From JAVBLQ01 sp031553435 (lineage in GTDB: Bacteria > Bacteroidota > Bacteroidia > Bacteroidales > Azobacteroidaceae): 59,382 bases of DNA. The notes beneath the pieces were generated by a model. It was not told the origin of the DNA. It searched no databases and saw nothing but the letters and a program-made list of their open reading frames with translations. The stretch covers positions 1-59,382 of the forward strand of contig JAVBLQ010000116.1 in NCBI GenBank assembly GCA_031553435.1, read 5' to 3'. This document shows, in pieces, positions 51,181 to 59,382 of the stretch (positions are counted from its first letter, which is position 1; each line of letters opens with the position of its first letter). The translations under genes and the position numbers were made by a program.

Positions 51181-54100
51181 TTATTTTACTCCCTCAATCC
51201 ATTTTCTTGCATTCACAAATGCTTCTATCCAAGGAGTTACTTCGTCAACAAATTTTCTTTTTTGCGGATAGTATCCACATTGCCAAGGGAATAAAGCCCT
51301 TTCCAAGTGAGGCATCATAGCCAGATGACGGCCATCTTCGGAACAAATTCCGGCAATGTCATAATTCGATCCGTTAGGATTGCCCGGATATCCGGAATAA
51401 GCATATTTGGCTACAATCTTATATTTATTTTCTTTATACGGCAAACTGAACTTACCTTCTCCGTGAGCAACCCAGATTCCTAATTTACTTCCGGATAGAG
51501 AATTGAACATCACAGAATTATTCTTCGGAATAGTCAAAGTCACAAATTCGGATTCAAATTTATGGGAATCATTATGCAACATTTTTCCTTTCGCCTTGTA
51601 CTCAGGATTAATCAATCCCAATTCCATCATCAATTGGCAGCCATTACAAATGCCTAAACTCAAAGTATCGGGACGGGCATAAAAATTATCCAATGCTTTT
51701 TTCGCTTTTTCATTATAAAGGAAACCACCAGCCCAACCTTTGGCTGAACCCAAGACATCGGAATTGGAAAATCCTCCGCAGAAGACAACCATTTGTACAT
51801 CTTCCAATGTCTCACGACCGGAAGAAAGGTCAGTCATGTGAACATCTTTTACATCAAATCCGGCTAAATAAAGGGAATAAGCCATTTCCCGCTCCCCATT
51901 GGTTCCTTTTTCACGGACAATTGCAGCAGTAACCCCACTCCTACCCTTCCGGTCAAAAGAAAGATCATATTGAGAAAGCAATCCGGTGAAATTTTTCGGA
52001 TATTTGAACTGTAATGGTTGCTGTTTGTAATTTTCAAAACGATCTTTAGCCCTCTCCTCCCCGCTTTGTTTGGTATCCAACAAATAAGATGAATAATACC
52101 AGACATCGCGCATGTGATCAACACCAATATGATATTGAGCATCATCTTTAGAAATAAGCAAATGACGTTCTTTGGTCAACCTGGCAATACGTGCAAAAGC
52201 TACGCCATTTTCCTTCAACACACTTTCAAAAAGCTTTTTTCCACTGACTTGCACCAGGATTCCGGGATTTTCGCTGAAAAGTATTTTAATCAGGTCTTTT
52301 TCTTTGATGGAATTCAAATTGACTTCCAGACCATTTTCTACGTTTGCGAAACACATTTCTAATAGAGCAGTAATCATTCCTCCGGCAGAAATATCGTGTC
52401 CGGCAAGAATCAAACCTTCCTCTATCAATTCCTGAATGGTGTTGAATGTGGTTTTGAAATATTCCGCATCTTGTACCGTAGGAACTTCATCACCTAACTT
52501 ATTCAGGATTTGAGCAAATGCAGAGCCTCCTAACTTGAATGAGTCAAAAGAAAAATCAATATAATAAATCGCAGAATTTTTATCATTTACAAGAACAGGA
52601 GAAACTATTTTCCTGATATCGGAAACTTCTGCTCCGGCTGAGATAATGACTGTTCCCGGAGAAAAAACTTTATCTTCTCCATATTTTTGTGTCATAGACA
52701 ATGAATCTTTTCCGGTAGGAATGTTAATTCCTAATTCACAGGCGAATGCAGAACAAGCATCTACAGCTTTATACAAACGGGCATCTTCTCCCTTATTCTT
52801 ACAAGGCCACATCCAGTTGGCGCTCAAAGAAACTCCGGATAATTTATCGGTAAGCGGAGCAAAAATAATATTGGTCAACGCTTCGGCAATAGCCATTACA
52901 GAACCGGCTTCAGGATCAACCAAAGCCACTTGCGGAGCATGCCCGATGGAAGTTGCAATTCCCGATTTCCCCCTGTAATCAAGGGCAACAGCACCTAAAT
53001 CACTCAAAGGCAATTGAATCTCTCCCTGGCATTGTTGACGGGCAACTTTACCGGTCACAGAACGATCCACTTTGTTTGTCAACCAATCTTTACAGGCAAC
53101 TGCTTCTAATTGTAGCACTTGCTGCAAATATTCATGTAATTTGGAAACTTCATAAGAAACAGGCTTGAAAGTTTCATCAACACTCTCATCAGTCATAACT
53201 GTTTGAGGAGCTTTCCCGAACATATAATCCAAAGGCATGTCAATTGGCTTGAGACCGTCGGCTTGTTCGAAAACGAAGTTCATATCACCGGTTGTTTCTC
53301 CAACCACATACATCGGGGCGCGTTCTCTTTCCGCAATATGTTGAATACGTTCGATATCTTTTTCTTTGACCAGAATTCCCATGCGTTCCTGGCTTTCATT
53401 GCCAATAATTTCTTTAGCAGAAAGAGTCGGATCTCCAACCGGCAATTTTGACATATCAATCTTTCCTCCGGTTGCTTCAACCAATTCGGAAAGACAATTC
53501 AAATGGCCGCCGGCACCATGATCATGAATTGAAATAATCGGATTATCATCTGATTCTGACAAAGTGCGAATTACATTGGAAGCGCGTTTCTGCATTTCAG
53601 GATTTGCACGTTGTACAGCATTCAATTCAATTCCACTGGCATATTGTCCGGTATCTACTGAAGAAACGGCTCCACCACCCATACCGATCCGATAGTTGTC
53701 TCCACCCAGAATAACTACTTTTTCATGTGGCTCAGGATTTCCTTTCAAAGCATCCCGTTTGTTACCATAACCGACACCTCCGGCAAGCATAATTACTTTA
53801 TCGTATGCAAATTTCTTGGTATTTTCCTGATGTTCGAAAGTAAGTAAAGAACCGCAAATTAATGGCTGTCCGAATTTATTCCCGAAATCAGACGCTCCAT
53901 TAGAAGCTTTGATCAGAATTTGTTCGGGAGTTTGATATAACCATTTACGCTCTTTCATTCCTTTTTCCCATTTTCGATCATCATGCGTTCTGGGATAAGA
54001 AGTCATATAAACGGCTGTTCCTGCTATCGGTAAAGAAGCTTTTCCTCCTCCTAAACGGTCACGGATTTCACCTCCGGTTCCGGTTGCAGCGCCGTTGAAA

Positions 54101-54867
54101 GGTTCGACTGTTGTAGGGAAGTTATGTGTTTCAGCTTTCAGGGAAATAACAGTTTCAATCTTTTTCACTTCAAAAAAATCCGGTTTATCTCCGGAAACAG
54201 GGGCAAATTGTTCGACAACAGACCCTTGATTGAATGCCACATTATCTTTATAGGCAGAAACTAACTTATTGGGATTACAAGTAGATGTTTTTTTTATCAA
54301 TTTGAAAAGAGACTCTTCTTTCTTTTCTCCGTCGATAACAAATTGTCCGTTGAAAATTTTATGGCGACAATGTTCCGAATTGACTTGCGAAAAACCAAAC
54401 ACTTCACTATCGGTCAGGTTTCTTTTTAACTTTTTGCTGATACTTTTCAGGTAATCGATCTCGTCGGGACTTAATGCCAATCCTTCTTTTTCATTATATG
54501 TTTCAATATCTTCAATATATACGATCGGATCCGGTTTTTTATTGATGGTAAAAATATCCTGGTCCAGTTTTTCGTAGACACGTTGAAGCATCGGATCTAT
54601 TTCCATACCTTTTTTAAATGGAGTATATTCTTCGATTCTTTCTATACCCTTCAAACCCATGTTTTGAGTAATTTCAACAGCATTAGTACTCCAGGGAGTA
54701 ATCATTTCTTTCCTGGGACCAATAAAAGATGAGTTGATTACCGAAGACTCTTTTTGCTTAGCATCACCGAACAACCATTGTAATTTCTGAATATCTTCCT
54801 TTGTCAAAGGTTGTTGTGTTTGCACTGCAATCACTTTGTTTTCCTGTGTTTGAAAGAAAAAAATCAT
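51181..54867 (-). CDS. purL: Phosphoribosylformylglycinamidine synthase (large PurL)
   Basis: The 1228-aa single-chain enzyme converts FGAR and glutamine to FGAM, the fourth step of purine synthesis. The N-terminal domain (1 to about 150) and linker precede two AIRS-like halves (KAETHNFPTTVEPFNGAATG and GGDNYRIGMGGGAVSSVDTG, then SIGHAPQVALVDPEAGSVMA). A C-terminal glutamine amidotransferase domain has catalytic Cys in LGICNGCQLMMELG and His/Glu in MMPHLERALFPWQ. All parts are complete. The start at ATG 54867 gives a short N-terminal MIFFFQTQENK. Confidence 0.95.
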   Translation of the reverse strand: MIFFFQTQENKVIAVQTQQPLTKEDIQKLQWLFGDAKQKESSVINSSFIGPRKEMITPWSTNAVEITQNMGLKGIERIEEYTPFKKGMEIDPMLQRVYEKLDQDIFTINKKPDPIVYIEDIETYNEKEGLALSPDEIDYLKSISKKLKRNLTDSEVFGFSQVNSEHCRHKIFNGQFVIDGEKKEESLFKLIKKTSTCNPNKLVSAYKDNVAFNQGSVVEQFAPVSGDKPDFFEVKKIETVISLKAETHNFPTTVEPFNGAATGTGGEIRDRLGGGKASLPIAGTAVYMTSYPRTHDDRKWEKGMKERKWLYQTPEQILIKASNGASDFGNKFGQPLICGSLLTFEHQENTKKFAYDKVIMLAGGVGYGNKRDALKGNPEPHEKVVILGGDNYRIGMGGGAVSSVDTGQYASGIELNAVQRANPEMQKRASNVIRTLSESDDNPIISIHDHGAGGHLNCLSELVEATGGKIDMSKLPVGDPTLSAKEIIGNESQERMGILVKEKDIERIQHIAERERAPMYVVGETTGDMNFVFEQADGLKPIDMPLDYMFGKAPQTVMTDESVDETFKPVSYEVSKLHEYLQQVLQLEAVACKDWLTNKVDRSVTGKVARQQCQGEIQLPLSDLGAVALDYRGKSGIATSIGHAPQVALVDPEAGSVMAIAEALTNIIFAPLTDKLSGVSLSANWMWPCKNKGEDARLYKAVDACSAFACELGINIPTGKDSLSMTQKYGEDKVFSPGTVIISAGAEVSDIRKIVSPVLVNDKNSAIYYIDFSFDSFKLGGSAFAQILNKLGDEVPTVQDAEYFKTTFNTIQELIEEGLILAGHDISAGGMITALLEMCFANVENGLEVNLNSIKEKDLIKILFSENPGILVQVSGKKLFESVLKENGVAFARIARLTKERHLLISKDDAQYHIGVDHMRDVWYYSSYLLDTKQSGEERAKDRFENYKQQPLQFKYPKNFTGLLSQYDLSFDRKGRSGVTAAIVREKGTNGEREMAYSLYLAGFDVKDVHMTDLSSGRETLEDVQMVVFCGGFSNSDVLGSAKGWAGGFLYNEKAKKALDNFYARPDTLSLGICNGCQLMMELGLINPEYKAKGKMLHNDSHKFESEFVTLTIPKNNSVMFNSLSGSKLGIWVAHGEGKFSLPYKENKYKIVAKYAYSGYPGNPNGSNYDIAGICSEDGRHLAMMPHLERALFPWQCGYYPQKRKFVDEVTPWIEAFVNARKWIEGVK

Positions 54868-55500
54868 AAAGAATTTATTAAATCGTTTGCGTTATTTTAA
54901 ATGATGACCAATATTATTCCTCACCCACCCTCTTCACAAGGGAAAGGGAAGAGATGGCATCCGGTACAAAGATAATAGTTTTTGAAGCTTTTTCAAATCG
55001 AAAAATAGGAAACAGAAAAGGAAATTCTATATAAAGGAAAAGAGTCTATACTCATTTGTACAGACCCTTTCCTGCTAAGATACTTTAATAAACAATTTTA
55101 GAACGAAATAGATGAAGGATTAGAAGTTGCTAGTAATATCATGGGTAAGATCAAGAAGACTAGACTTTTTTGCAATGTTCCATTTCTAAAATTTTATTAA
55201 CATACGATAAAAACAACTTATTCCCAGATTTATGAAACTCATAAACTTTAAACAATATATCTTTTTCATAATTTGATTCAAAAATAAAGAACCAATTCTG
55301 TCTAAACTTTCCAGATTTGGCATTTAGCCTTCAAATGATTAGAAATCTCCATAATCAATTAAACTAAATGCCGTATTCCAGTTTCAAGAGAACCAACTCA
55401 AGATAAAAATTAAGGGAACTCAATGCTAATGAAACAACTAATTTTTGATTTTTGAGATGATTCTTGTAAAAAATAATACTGAATATAAATTTCTGTATCA
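54868..55500. other. Intergenic stretch with degenerate minus-strand coding remnants
   Basis: No intact gene is visible. On the minus strand a 56-codon open frame (55160-55330), with no obvious start, reads RLNAKSGKFRQNWFFIFESN, then YEKDILFKVYEFHKSGNKLF and ends EMEHCKKV. Further upstream another frame (about 55410-55529) reads MGLGIYLPSSDTEIYIQYYF, and several stops separate them. This looks like a decayed gene downstream of the small double-glycine peptide. A hairpin (55035-55073) closes the region. Family unknown. The rest (54868-55030) shows only an imperfect CTCTTC/GAAGAG pair near 54930-54953. Confidence 0.45.
55035..55073 (-). terminator. Minus-strand hairpin downstream of the peptide gene region
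   Basis: AGGAAAAGAGTCTATA (55035-55050) pairs, with G-U pairs and one bulge, with TACAGACCCTTTCCT (55059-55073). The minus-strand RNA would continue into a U-rich run (TTTTCCTTTATA). It is a candidate end for the transcript that starts at the peptide gene. Confidence 0.5.
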
Positions 55501-55626
55501 CTAGAAGGTAAGTATATACCTAACCCCATCAATAATAACAACGATAGTGTCTCCCCCTTTTATCCGGTTCATTTCGGAAATGTTCAACTTTTTGAGTTTT
55601 TCAGAATTGAATTTTACTGTTTTCAT
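55501..55626 (-). CDS. Small double-glycine-leader peptide (RiPP/bacteriocin-type precursor candidate)
   Basis: This 41-codon gene is too short for normal gene calling. It reads MKTVKFNSEKLKKLNISEMN, then RIKGG, then DTIVVIIDGVRYILTF. The amphipathic leader ending in Ile-Lys-Gly-Gly matches the double-glycine leaders of small exported peptides common in Bacteroidota (the class of peptides cleaved and exported by C39-peptidase ABC transporters). The predicted core is 16 residues, hydrophobic, without Cys. A near-consensus -7 box (TACTATTG, 55658-55665 minus) precedes it. It is divergent from a histidine kinase-response regulator pair. No modification or export gene is intact nearby, so it may be a leftover or act with machinery elsewhere. 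Confidence 0.65.
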   Translation of the reverse strand: MKTVKFNSEKLKKLNISEMNRIKGGDTIVVIIDGVRYILTF

Positions 55627-55657
55627 AATGTTTTATGTAAATAATTAAAAAACTCCA

Positions 55658-55665
55658 CAATAGTA
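55658..55665 (-). promoter_or_regulatory. Near-consensus -7 box of the peptide gene
   Basis: Minus-strand TACTATTG differs from TAnnTTTG at one base, about 32 bases before the ATG at 55626. Confidence 0.35.
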
Positions 55666-55690
55666 TAGCTTTTTATTTGATAAGTATCTA

Positions 55691-55723
55691 ATTTTTTTCT
55701 CATTTTTTTCTCATTTTTTTCTA
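55691..55723. promoter_or_regulatory. Three 11-bp direct repeats between peptide gene and histidine kinase
   Basis: ATTTTTTTCTC is repeated at 55691-55701, 55702-55712 and 55713-55723 (the last ending CTA). One helical turn per repeat fits cooperative binding of an OmpR-type regulator such as the one encoded just downstream. A TA-N3-TTTG sequence at 55722-55730 may be the kinase promoter. Confidence 0.5.
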
Positions 55724-55763
55724 ATCTTTGCATAATAAATCTGTCATGTTTTAAATTATCGCT

Positions 55764-57119
55764 ATGAAATATCGCATTTTAGCCTCAATATCAGGCATAT
55801 TGATTGTTTTGATATTTTTTTCTCAAGCATATCTCGTTTACGACTATTTCAATTTAAGTAAAGAGCTTTTAAGAAAAGAGATAAATTTGATTACGAATGA
55901 GGCTTATCGTATGGAATTAAACAATCGATTAAATTCTATCAGAACAAATAAAATAGAAGCAAATATTGAACAAAAAATATCACAAGAAAATAAAATTCCA
56001 AACTCAACATATGATATAGATAAAATGAAAATTGATAAGAAGGATATTATTCTTCTGTTAAATTCGGCCATCAGTGTATATGCAAATGAAAAAATTCCAT
56101 TCAACCTGCAGGTAGCTGATAGTATTGTAGGAAACTTACTGAAGGAACATAATATTAATTCCGAATATTGTACAGAACTCTTAAATTTAAATACAGGAGA
56201 AACTCAAAAATCAAGATCATATAATCTTAAAGATTCTACATCTTTTGTTTACTCTAATCCTTTATTCCTTGATTTTGAAAAAGAAAAATCTTTGCAAATT
56301 GTTTTACTCAATCCTCAGCAAAATATTTTCAAGCGTATGTCGTTTATGCTTATAGCATCATTACTTTTTTCACTTTTCTGTATTTATTGTATTTGGTCGT
56401 TGCAACAGACGCTTTCCAAAAAACGTAAATTGATTGAGGTTAAAAACAATTTCTTTAATACTGTATCTCATGAATTGAAAAGGCCCGTTAGTCAGATATT
56501 CATGTCAGTCAATGCATTATGGAATCCTAAAATAGTTTTTGACGAATCAAAGAGACAAAGATATTTATCCATATCCAAGAATGCCTCTAAAAATATATCT
56601 GAAAAAATAGACATCATACTGGCAATAGCAAAAGAAGAAGAAGGTGTCTTTAAACTCAACAAAACAGAATTTGATTTAAGTAAAACTATTTTCAACCTGA
56701 AAGATGAGTGTACTTCCACTGCTACCAAGCCCGTGGAAATTGAAATAGAAAACAAGCTGAATGACAATCGCTTAATTGCTGACGAAGGACATATAACACA
56801 ATGTATTGCTAACCTGATCGAAAATGCAATCAAATATTCGGAAGAATCTGTAGCTATCAAAATCACATTGAATCAGACCGGAAGTCAGTTATCCATTGCG
56901 GTAAAAGATAATGGACTGGGTATCGATAAAAATAAAATTCCTCATATATTTGAAAAGTTTAACCGGGCTTCTATCGGCAAAGTAAATGGATTTGGTATCG
57001 GTTTATTTTATGTAAAAACAATTATTGAAAAGCATCATGGGAAAATATCCATAACCAGCAAATTAGGGGAAGGCAGTGAATTTGTTCTAATTTTACCAAA
57101 AGGTATAGGTATTAGTTAA
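55764..57119 (+). CDS. Sensor histidine kinase (RprX-like)
   Basis: The 451-aa kinase has TM1 (about 7-27), a periplasmic sensor of about 165 residues, TM2 (about 193-212), HisKA with FFNTVSHELKRP (phospho-acceptor His236) and HATPase with IANLIENAIKYSEE (N box), DNGLGIDKNKIPHIFEKFNR (G1/F boxes) and GIGLFYVKTIIEKH (G2). All catalytic boxes are present. It should phosphorylate the response regulator encoded 29 bases downstream. The layout resembles the Bacteroides RprX kinases, from memory of the family. The signal is unknown. Confidence 0.92.
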   Translation: MKYRILASISGILIVLIFFSQAYLVYDYFNLSKELLRKEINLITNEAYRMELNNRLNSIRTNKIEANIEQKISQENKIPNSTYDIDKMKIDKKDIILLLNSAISVYANEKIPFNLQVADSIVGNLLKEHNINSEYCTELLNLNTGETQKSRSYNLKDSTSFVYSNPLFLDFEKEKSLQIVLLNPQQNIFKRMSFMLIASLLFSLFCIYCIWSLQQTLSKKRKLIEVKNNFFNTVSHELKRPVSQIFMSVNALWNPKIVFDESKRQRYLSISKNASKNISEKIDIILAIAKEEEGVFKLNKTEFDLSKTIFNLKDECTSTATKPVEIEIENKLNDNRLIADEGHITQCIANLIENAIKYSEESVAIKITLNQTGSQLSIAVKDNGLGIDKNKIPHIFEKFNRASIGKVNGFGIGLFYVKTIIEKHHGKISITSKLGEGSEFVLILPKGIGIS

Positions 57120-57148
57120 AAACCTTACATTTTTAAAATTCGAAGATT

Positions 57149-57829
57149 ATGAAAAAAGTATTATTAACCGAAGATGATTTCCAACTTGCTTTTATGATCA
57201 AAGACCAACTGGAAATCGAAGGTTTTGAAGTATTATGTACTTCAAAAGGAAACGAAGTTTTACCATTATTTAAGTCTCAGGAATCTGATATTATCTTGCT
57301 TGATGTAAATTTGGAAGATGAATTGGATGGTTTTACAGTCGGAAAACAAATAAGAGATATCAGCAATGTACCTATCATTTTTGTAACAGCAAGAAATCAG
57401 TTGGAAGATCTGAAAAAGGGATTTCAGCTTGGTAATATTGATTATCTGAAGAAACCTTATGCAATTTCGGAGCTTGTTTTACGCATACACGAACTTTTAT
57501 CTAAAAACATAATCCAGCAAAAGGAAGAAGAGGTTTTTCAAATCGGACAATTGCACTTTGTCCCATCGGAACATTTATTGACAATAAAAAATCAAAGGAT
57601 ACATTTAACTAACCGTGAAAATATTGTTTTAAAACTATTATTTGAAAACAAAAACCAACTGGTTTCCAGAAATATTATTACTCTTGGGGTTTGGGATGAA
57701 CATGACTCCAGACTCAAAGACGATTCTTTAAACAATATTATATCTTCACTCCGGTCTAAACTGGCGGAAGAAAGCAATATTTCAATCATTACCATTCAGA
57801 AAGAAGGGTATAAACTAGTGGTTAATTAA
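57149..57829 (+). CDS. OmpR-family response regulator (RprY-like)
   Basis: The 226-aa protein has a receiver (1 to about 118) with acidic pocket TEDD (Asp9/Asp10), phospho-acceptor Asp52 in IILLDVNLEDELDG, Thr in IFVTARN and Lys in YLKKPYAISEL. A winged-helix DNA-binding domain follows (about 130-225: HLTNRENIVLKLLFENKNQL, DDSLNNIISSLRSKL). It is the partner of the upstream kinase. The 11-bp repeats ahead of the operon are candidate binding sites for autoregulation and for control of the peptide gene. Confidence 0.93.
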   Translation: MKKVLLTEDDFQLAFMIKDQLEIEGFEVLCTSKGNEVLPLFKSQESDIILLDVNLEDELDGFTVGKQIRDISNVPIIFVTARNQLEDLKKGFQLGNIDYLKKPYAISELVLRIHELLSKNIIQQKEEEVFQIGQLHFVPSEHLLTIKNQRIHLTNRENIVLKLLFENKNQLVSRNIITLGVWDEHDSRLKDDSLNNIISSLRSKLAEESNISIITIQKEGYKLVVN

Positions 57830-57845
57830 TTTTCCAGGATTTTCT

Positions 57846-57853
57846 TATCTTTG
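57846..57853 (+). promoter_or_regulatory. -7 promoter element of the LysE-family gene
   Basis: TATCTTTG matches TAnnTTTG, just 4 bases before the ATG at 57858. Transcription would start at or inside the start codon, so the mRNA may be leaderless. Confidence 0.5.
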
Positions 57854-57857
57854 CAGC

Positions 57858-58496
57858 ATGCTAAGCATTGTTATCAAAGGGATATTGATTGGAATACTCG
57901 TTTCGGCTCCTATGGGTCCTATTGGTATATTGTGTATACAACGGACTTTGAATAAGGGCCGTTGGCATGGCTTTTGTACCGGTATAGGTGCCACATTTTC
58001 CGATCTTTTTTATGCTACAATTACAGGATTCGGGATGGGATTTGTGGTTGATTTTATAGAAAAAAACCAAATTCTGTTACAAATATCCGGAAGTATTTTG
58101 TTAATGTTATTTGGATTTTACACCTACAAAACAAATCCTTCCAAAAGCCTGAAAAAACCTGAAGATCAACAAGAAAACACATATACCCAAGATACTCTCA
58201 CTTCATTTTTTCTGACGCTATCCAATCCTTTCATTATATTTTTGTTTTTAGGATTATTTGCCCGCTTCAATTTTATTATTCCGGAAGAAACAATATTTGC
58301 CTTGGCATTGGGATTAATAGCAATTGCCATTGGAGCGCTTTCCTGGTGGTTTTTAGTCACTTATCTTGTAGGAAAATTGAGAAGTAATTTCAATGTGAGA
58401 GGTTTGTGGATTATGAATCGTACATTGGGAGTAATCATTATTGTCTTATCGGTTGTCGGTTTAATTTTCTCTTTTTACGAAGCACCACCCTTATAG
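57858..58496 (+). CDS. LysE-family amino-acid/metabolite exporter
   Basis: The 212-aa membrane protein has six predicted helices and the family N-terminus IKGILIGILVSAPMGPIGIL, then TGIGATFSDLFYATITGFGM and, after a loop, FFLTLSNPFIIFLFLGLFA. LysE/RhtB carriers export amino acids or related compounds. The substrate is unknown. It ends 1 base before the convergent MBL-fold gene. Confidence 0.88.
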   Translation: MLSIVIKGILIGILVSAPMGPIGILCIQRTLNKGRWHGFCTGIGATFSDLFYATITGFGMGFVVDFIEKNQILLQISGSILLMLFGFYTYKTNPSKSLKKPEDQQENTYTQDTLTSFFLTLSNPFIIFLFLGLFARFNFIIPEETIFALALGLIAIAIGALSWWFLVTYLVGKLRSNFNVRGLWIMNRTLGVIIIVLSVVGLIFSFYEAPPL

Positions 58497-58497
58497 T

Positions 58498-59247
58498 TTA
58501 ATGGTAATGTATCATCTCAAAGTTTTTACCTTCCAGTTTCTGTAATAACCTTTCTTTGGAAAGAATTGATTCTAATGGTTGAATATCGTAAGCAGAAATC
58601 CAATCCAGGGAAAGATGTGCTTTAGTGGGAATCACATCTGCGGGAAAAACCAGCAGTTTATCATTTGTATTGATAAAAGAAACAATCTGTCCAAAAGTAT
58701 GTCCATCGTACAATTCTATATGAAAATCCGGGCAGATATCCATTGCTTCATCTACTAAAAATATTTGTCCTGATTCAAATACCGGAACCATATCCATCGC
58801 CCGGTATGAATCTATTTCCAATTGATTAGGATGAATATAATTTTCCCATTGCTTTCGGGAAACCCAATGACGGACATGAGGAAAAGTTATTTTCAATTCA
58901 TCATTTTCTATATAAGTACATCCTCCGCAATGATCAAAATGCAGATGAGAGAGAACTACATCAGTTATTTGCTCCGGTGAAAAGCCCAAACGAATTATTT
59001 CTTCTTTTAAATCAAGCAAATCATGAAAACGATAATAGGATAGCCTTTCCAAAGCTTTAGTTCCAACTCCGGTGTCTAAAAGAATCAAATGATTTTCGTT
59101 CCATGCTAAAACACATCTCATAGTCAACCGGCAACAATTATCATCATCAGACGGAAGTTTTCTTTTCCACGCTCTTTTAGGAATTGCGCCGAACATGGCG
59201 CCGCCATCTGCATAGAAGAATCCGGTATTGATGATTTTGTAATTCAT
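58498..59247 (-). CDS. MBL-fold metallo-hydrolase
   Basis: The 249-aa protein has the metallo-beta-lactamase zinc motif LSHLHFDHCGG (HxHxDH) plus downstream ligands in DGHTFGQIVSF (His) and LLVFPADVIP (Asp). N-terminal LILLDTGVGTK is typical. It has no signal peptide and resembles the AHL-lactonase-like or general MBL hydrolases; the substrate is not known. It lies 18 bases after the end of the phosphate transporter gene on the same strand, so the two are probably co-transcribed. Confidence 0.88.
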   Translation of the reverse strand: MNYKIINTGFFYADGGAMFGAIPKRAWKRKLPSDDDNCCRLTMRCVLAWNENHLILLDTGVGTKALERLSYYRFHDLLDLKEEIIRLGFSPEQITDVVLSHLHFDHCGGCTYIENDELKITFPHVRHWVSRKQWENYIHPNQLEIDSYRAMDMVPVFESGQIFLVDEAMDICPDFHIELYDGHTFGQIVSFINTNDKLLVFPADVIPTKAHLSLDWISAYDIQPLESILSKERLLQKLEGKNFEMIHYH

Positions 59248-59265
59248 TTTGTCACCTTGTCACAT

Positions 59266-59382
59266 CTATTTTATTCCAATCGCATTGATAATCAAATAAA
59301 TGATGGAAGCCAATGCTGCACTGACAGGAATAGTAAGTATCCATGCCCAAAGCAAATTGATCGTTACTCCCCATCTTACAGC
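59266..59382 (-). CDS. Inorganic phosphate transporter (PHO-4/Pit family), C-terminal end
   Basis: Only the last 38 codons are inside the window. AVRWGVTINLLWAWILTIPV, then SAALASIIYLIINAIGIK, matches the final membrane segment of PiT-type transporters, including the VRWGV...WAWILTIP signature. The gene continues to the right beyond the window. The MBL-fold gene follows 18 bases later on the same strand. Confidence 0.82.
   Translation of the reverse strand, partial: AVRWGVTINLLWAWILTIPVSAALASIIYLIINAIGIK

Overview
The window is chromosomal DNA of a Bacteroidota bacterium, most likely order Bacteroidales. Support comes from many TAnnTTTG (-7) promoters, some with an upstream TTTG element, an lpxC-fabZ fusion gene, a TonB-dependent receptor with DUF4249 and FecR genes, a hybrid two-component system (HTCS), a subtype iii type VI secretion cluster, and a type IX secretion (T9SS) C-terminal sorting domain. 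The DNA is AT-rich throughout. The T9SS domain points away from the classical gut Bacteroides and towards Porphyromonas-, Tannerella- or Dysgonomonas-like lineages. The family cannot be fixed from the sequence alone.

Layout. 1-2.5 kb: end of a TonB-dependent receptor, a DUF4249 lipoprotein and a FecR-type anti-sigma factor. 2.5-8.5 kb: HD phosphohydrolase, lpxD, lpxC-fabZ, lpxA, a PRiA4_ORF3-type protein and miaA, a lipid A operon. 8.5-9.0 kb: a small toxin-antitoxin pair whose toxin frame has an in-frame TGA. 9.0-14.8 kb (minus): a five-gene MacAB-TolC-like efflux operon, with a divergent orphan HTCS at 15.1-19.5 kb. 19.6-26.5 kb: half of a T6SS-iii locus (four Hcp/TssD paralogues, ClpV/TssH, TssB, TssC) followed by a TetR regulator. 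27.2-34.3 kb: XRE regulator, patatin lipase overlapping a GH13 enzyme, prs, GNAT acetyltransferase and nnr. 34.3-40 kb: a decayed T9SS-cargo gene, MscS channel, TPR protein, a TonB-like/carboxypeptidase-regulatory fusion with its sigma factor, and a GHL10 hydrolase. 40.0-40.5 kb: an intergenic stretch with a 41-bp tandem repeat. 40.5-44.6 kb: ABC-F protein, nucleotidyltransferase and a YtxH/holin-like envelope trio. 44.6-49.7 kb: aconitase, isocitrate dehydrogenase and citrate synthase. 49.9-54.9 kb: a lone tyrosine recombinase and purL. 55-57.8 kb: a tiny double-glycine-leader peptide gene missed by ordinary gene calling, divergent from a histidine kinase/response regulator pair. 57.9-59.4 kb: LysE-family exporter, metallo-beta-lactamase-fold hydrolase and the end of a phosphate transporter.

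The most distinctive non-coding feature is a set of intergenic hairpins. Each arm is built from a short word repeated imperfectly in tandem (for example GGTGCAC, GTTTAAGGTTGAA, GTGAATGGTGAA), and the word differs from locus to locus. Two copies, about 22 kb apart, are nearly identical over 105 bp. They sit downstream of genes, between convergent genes and inside the TCA and T6SS gene strings, so they probably act as terminators or mRNA-end structures. Other points of interest are the 41-aa double-glycine peptide next to a two-component system with an 11-bp triple repeat in the shared promoter region, and the TonB-like fusion protein carrying a SusC-type motif.
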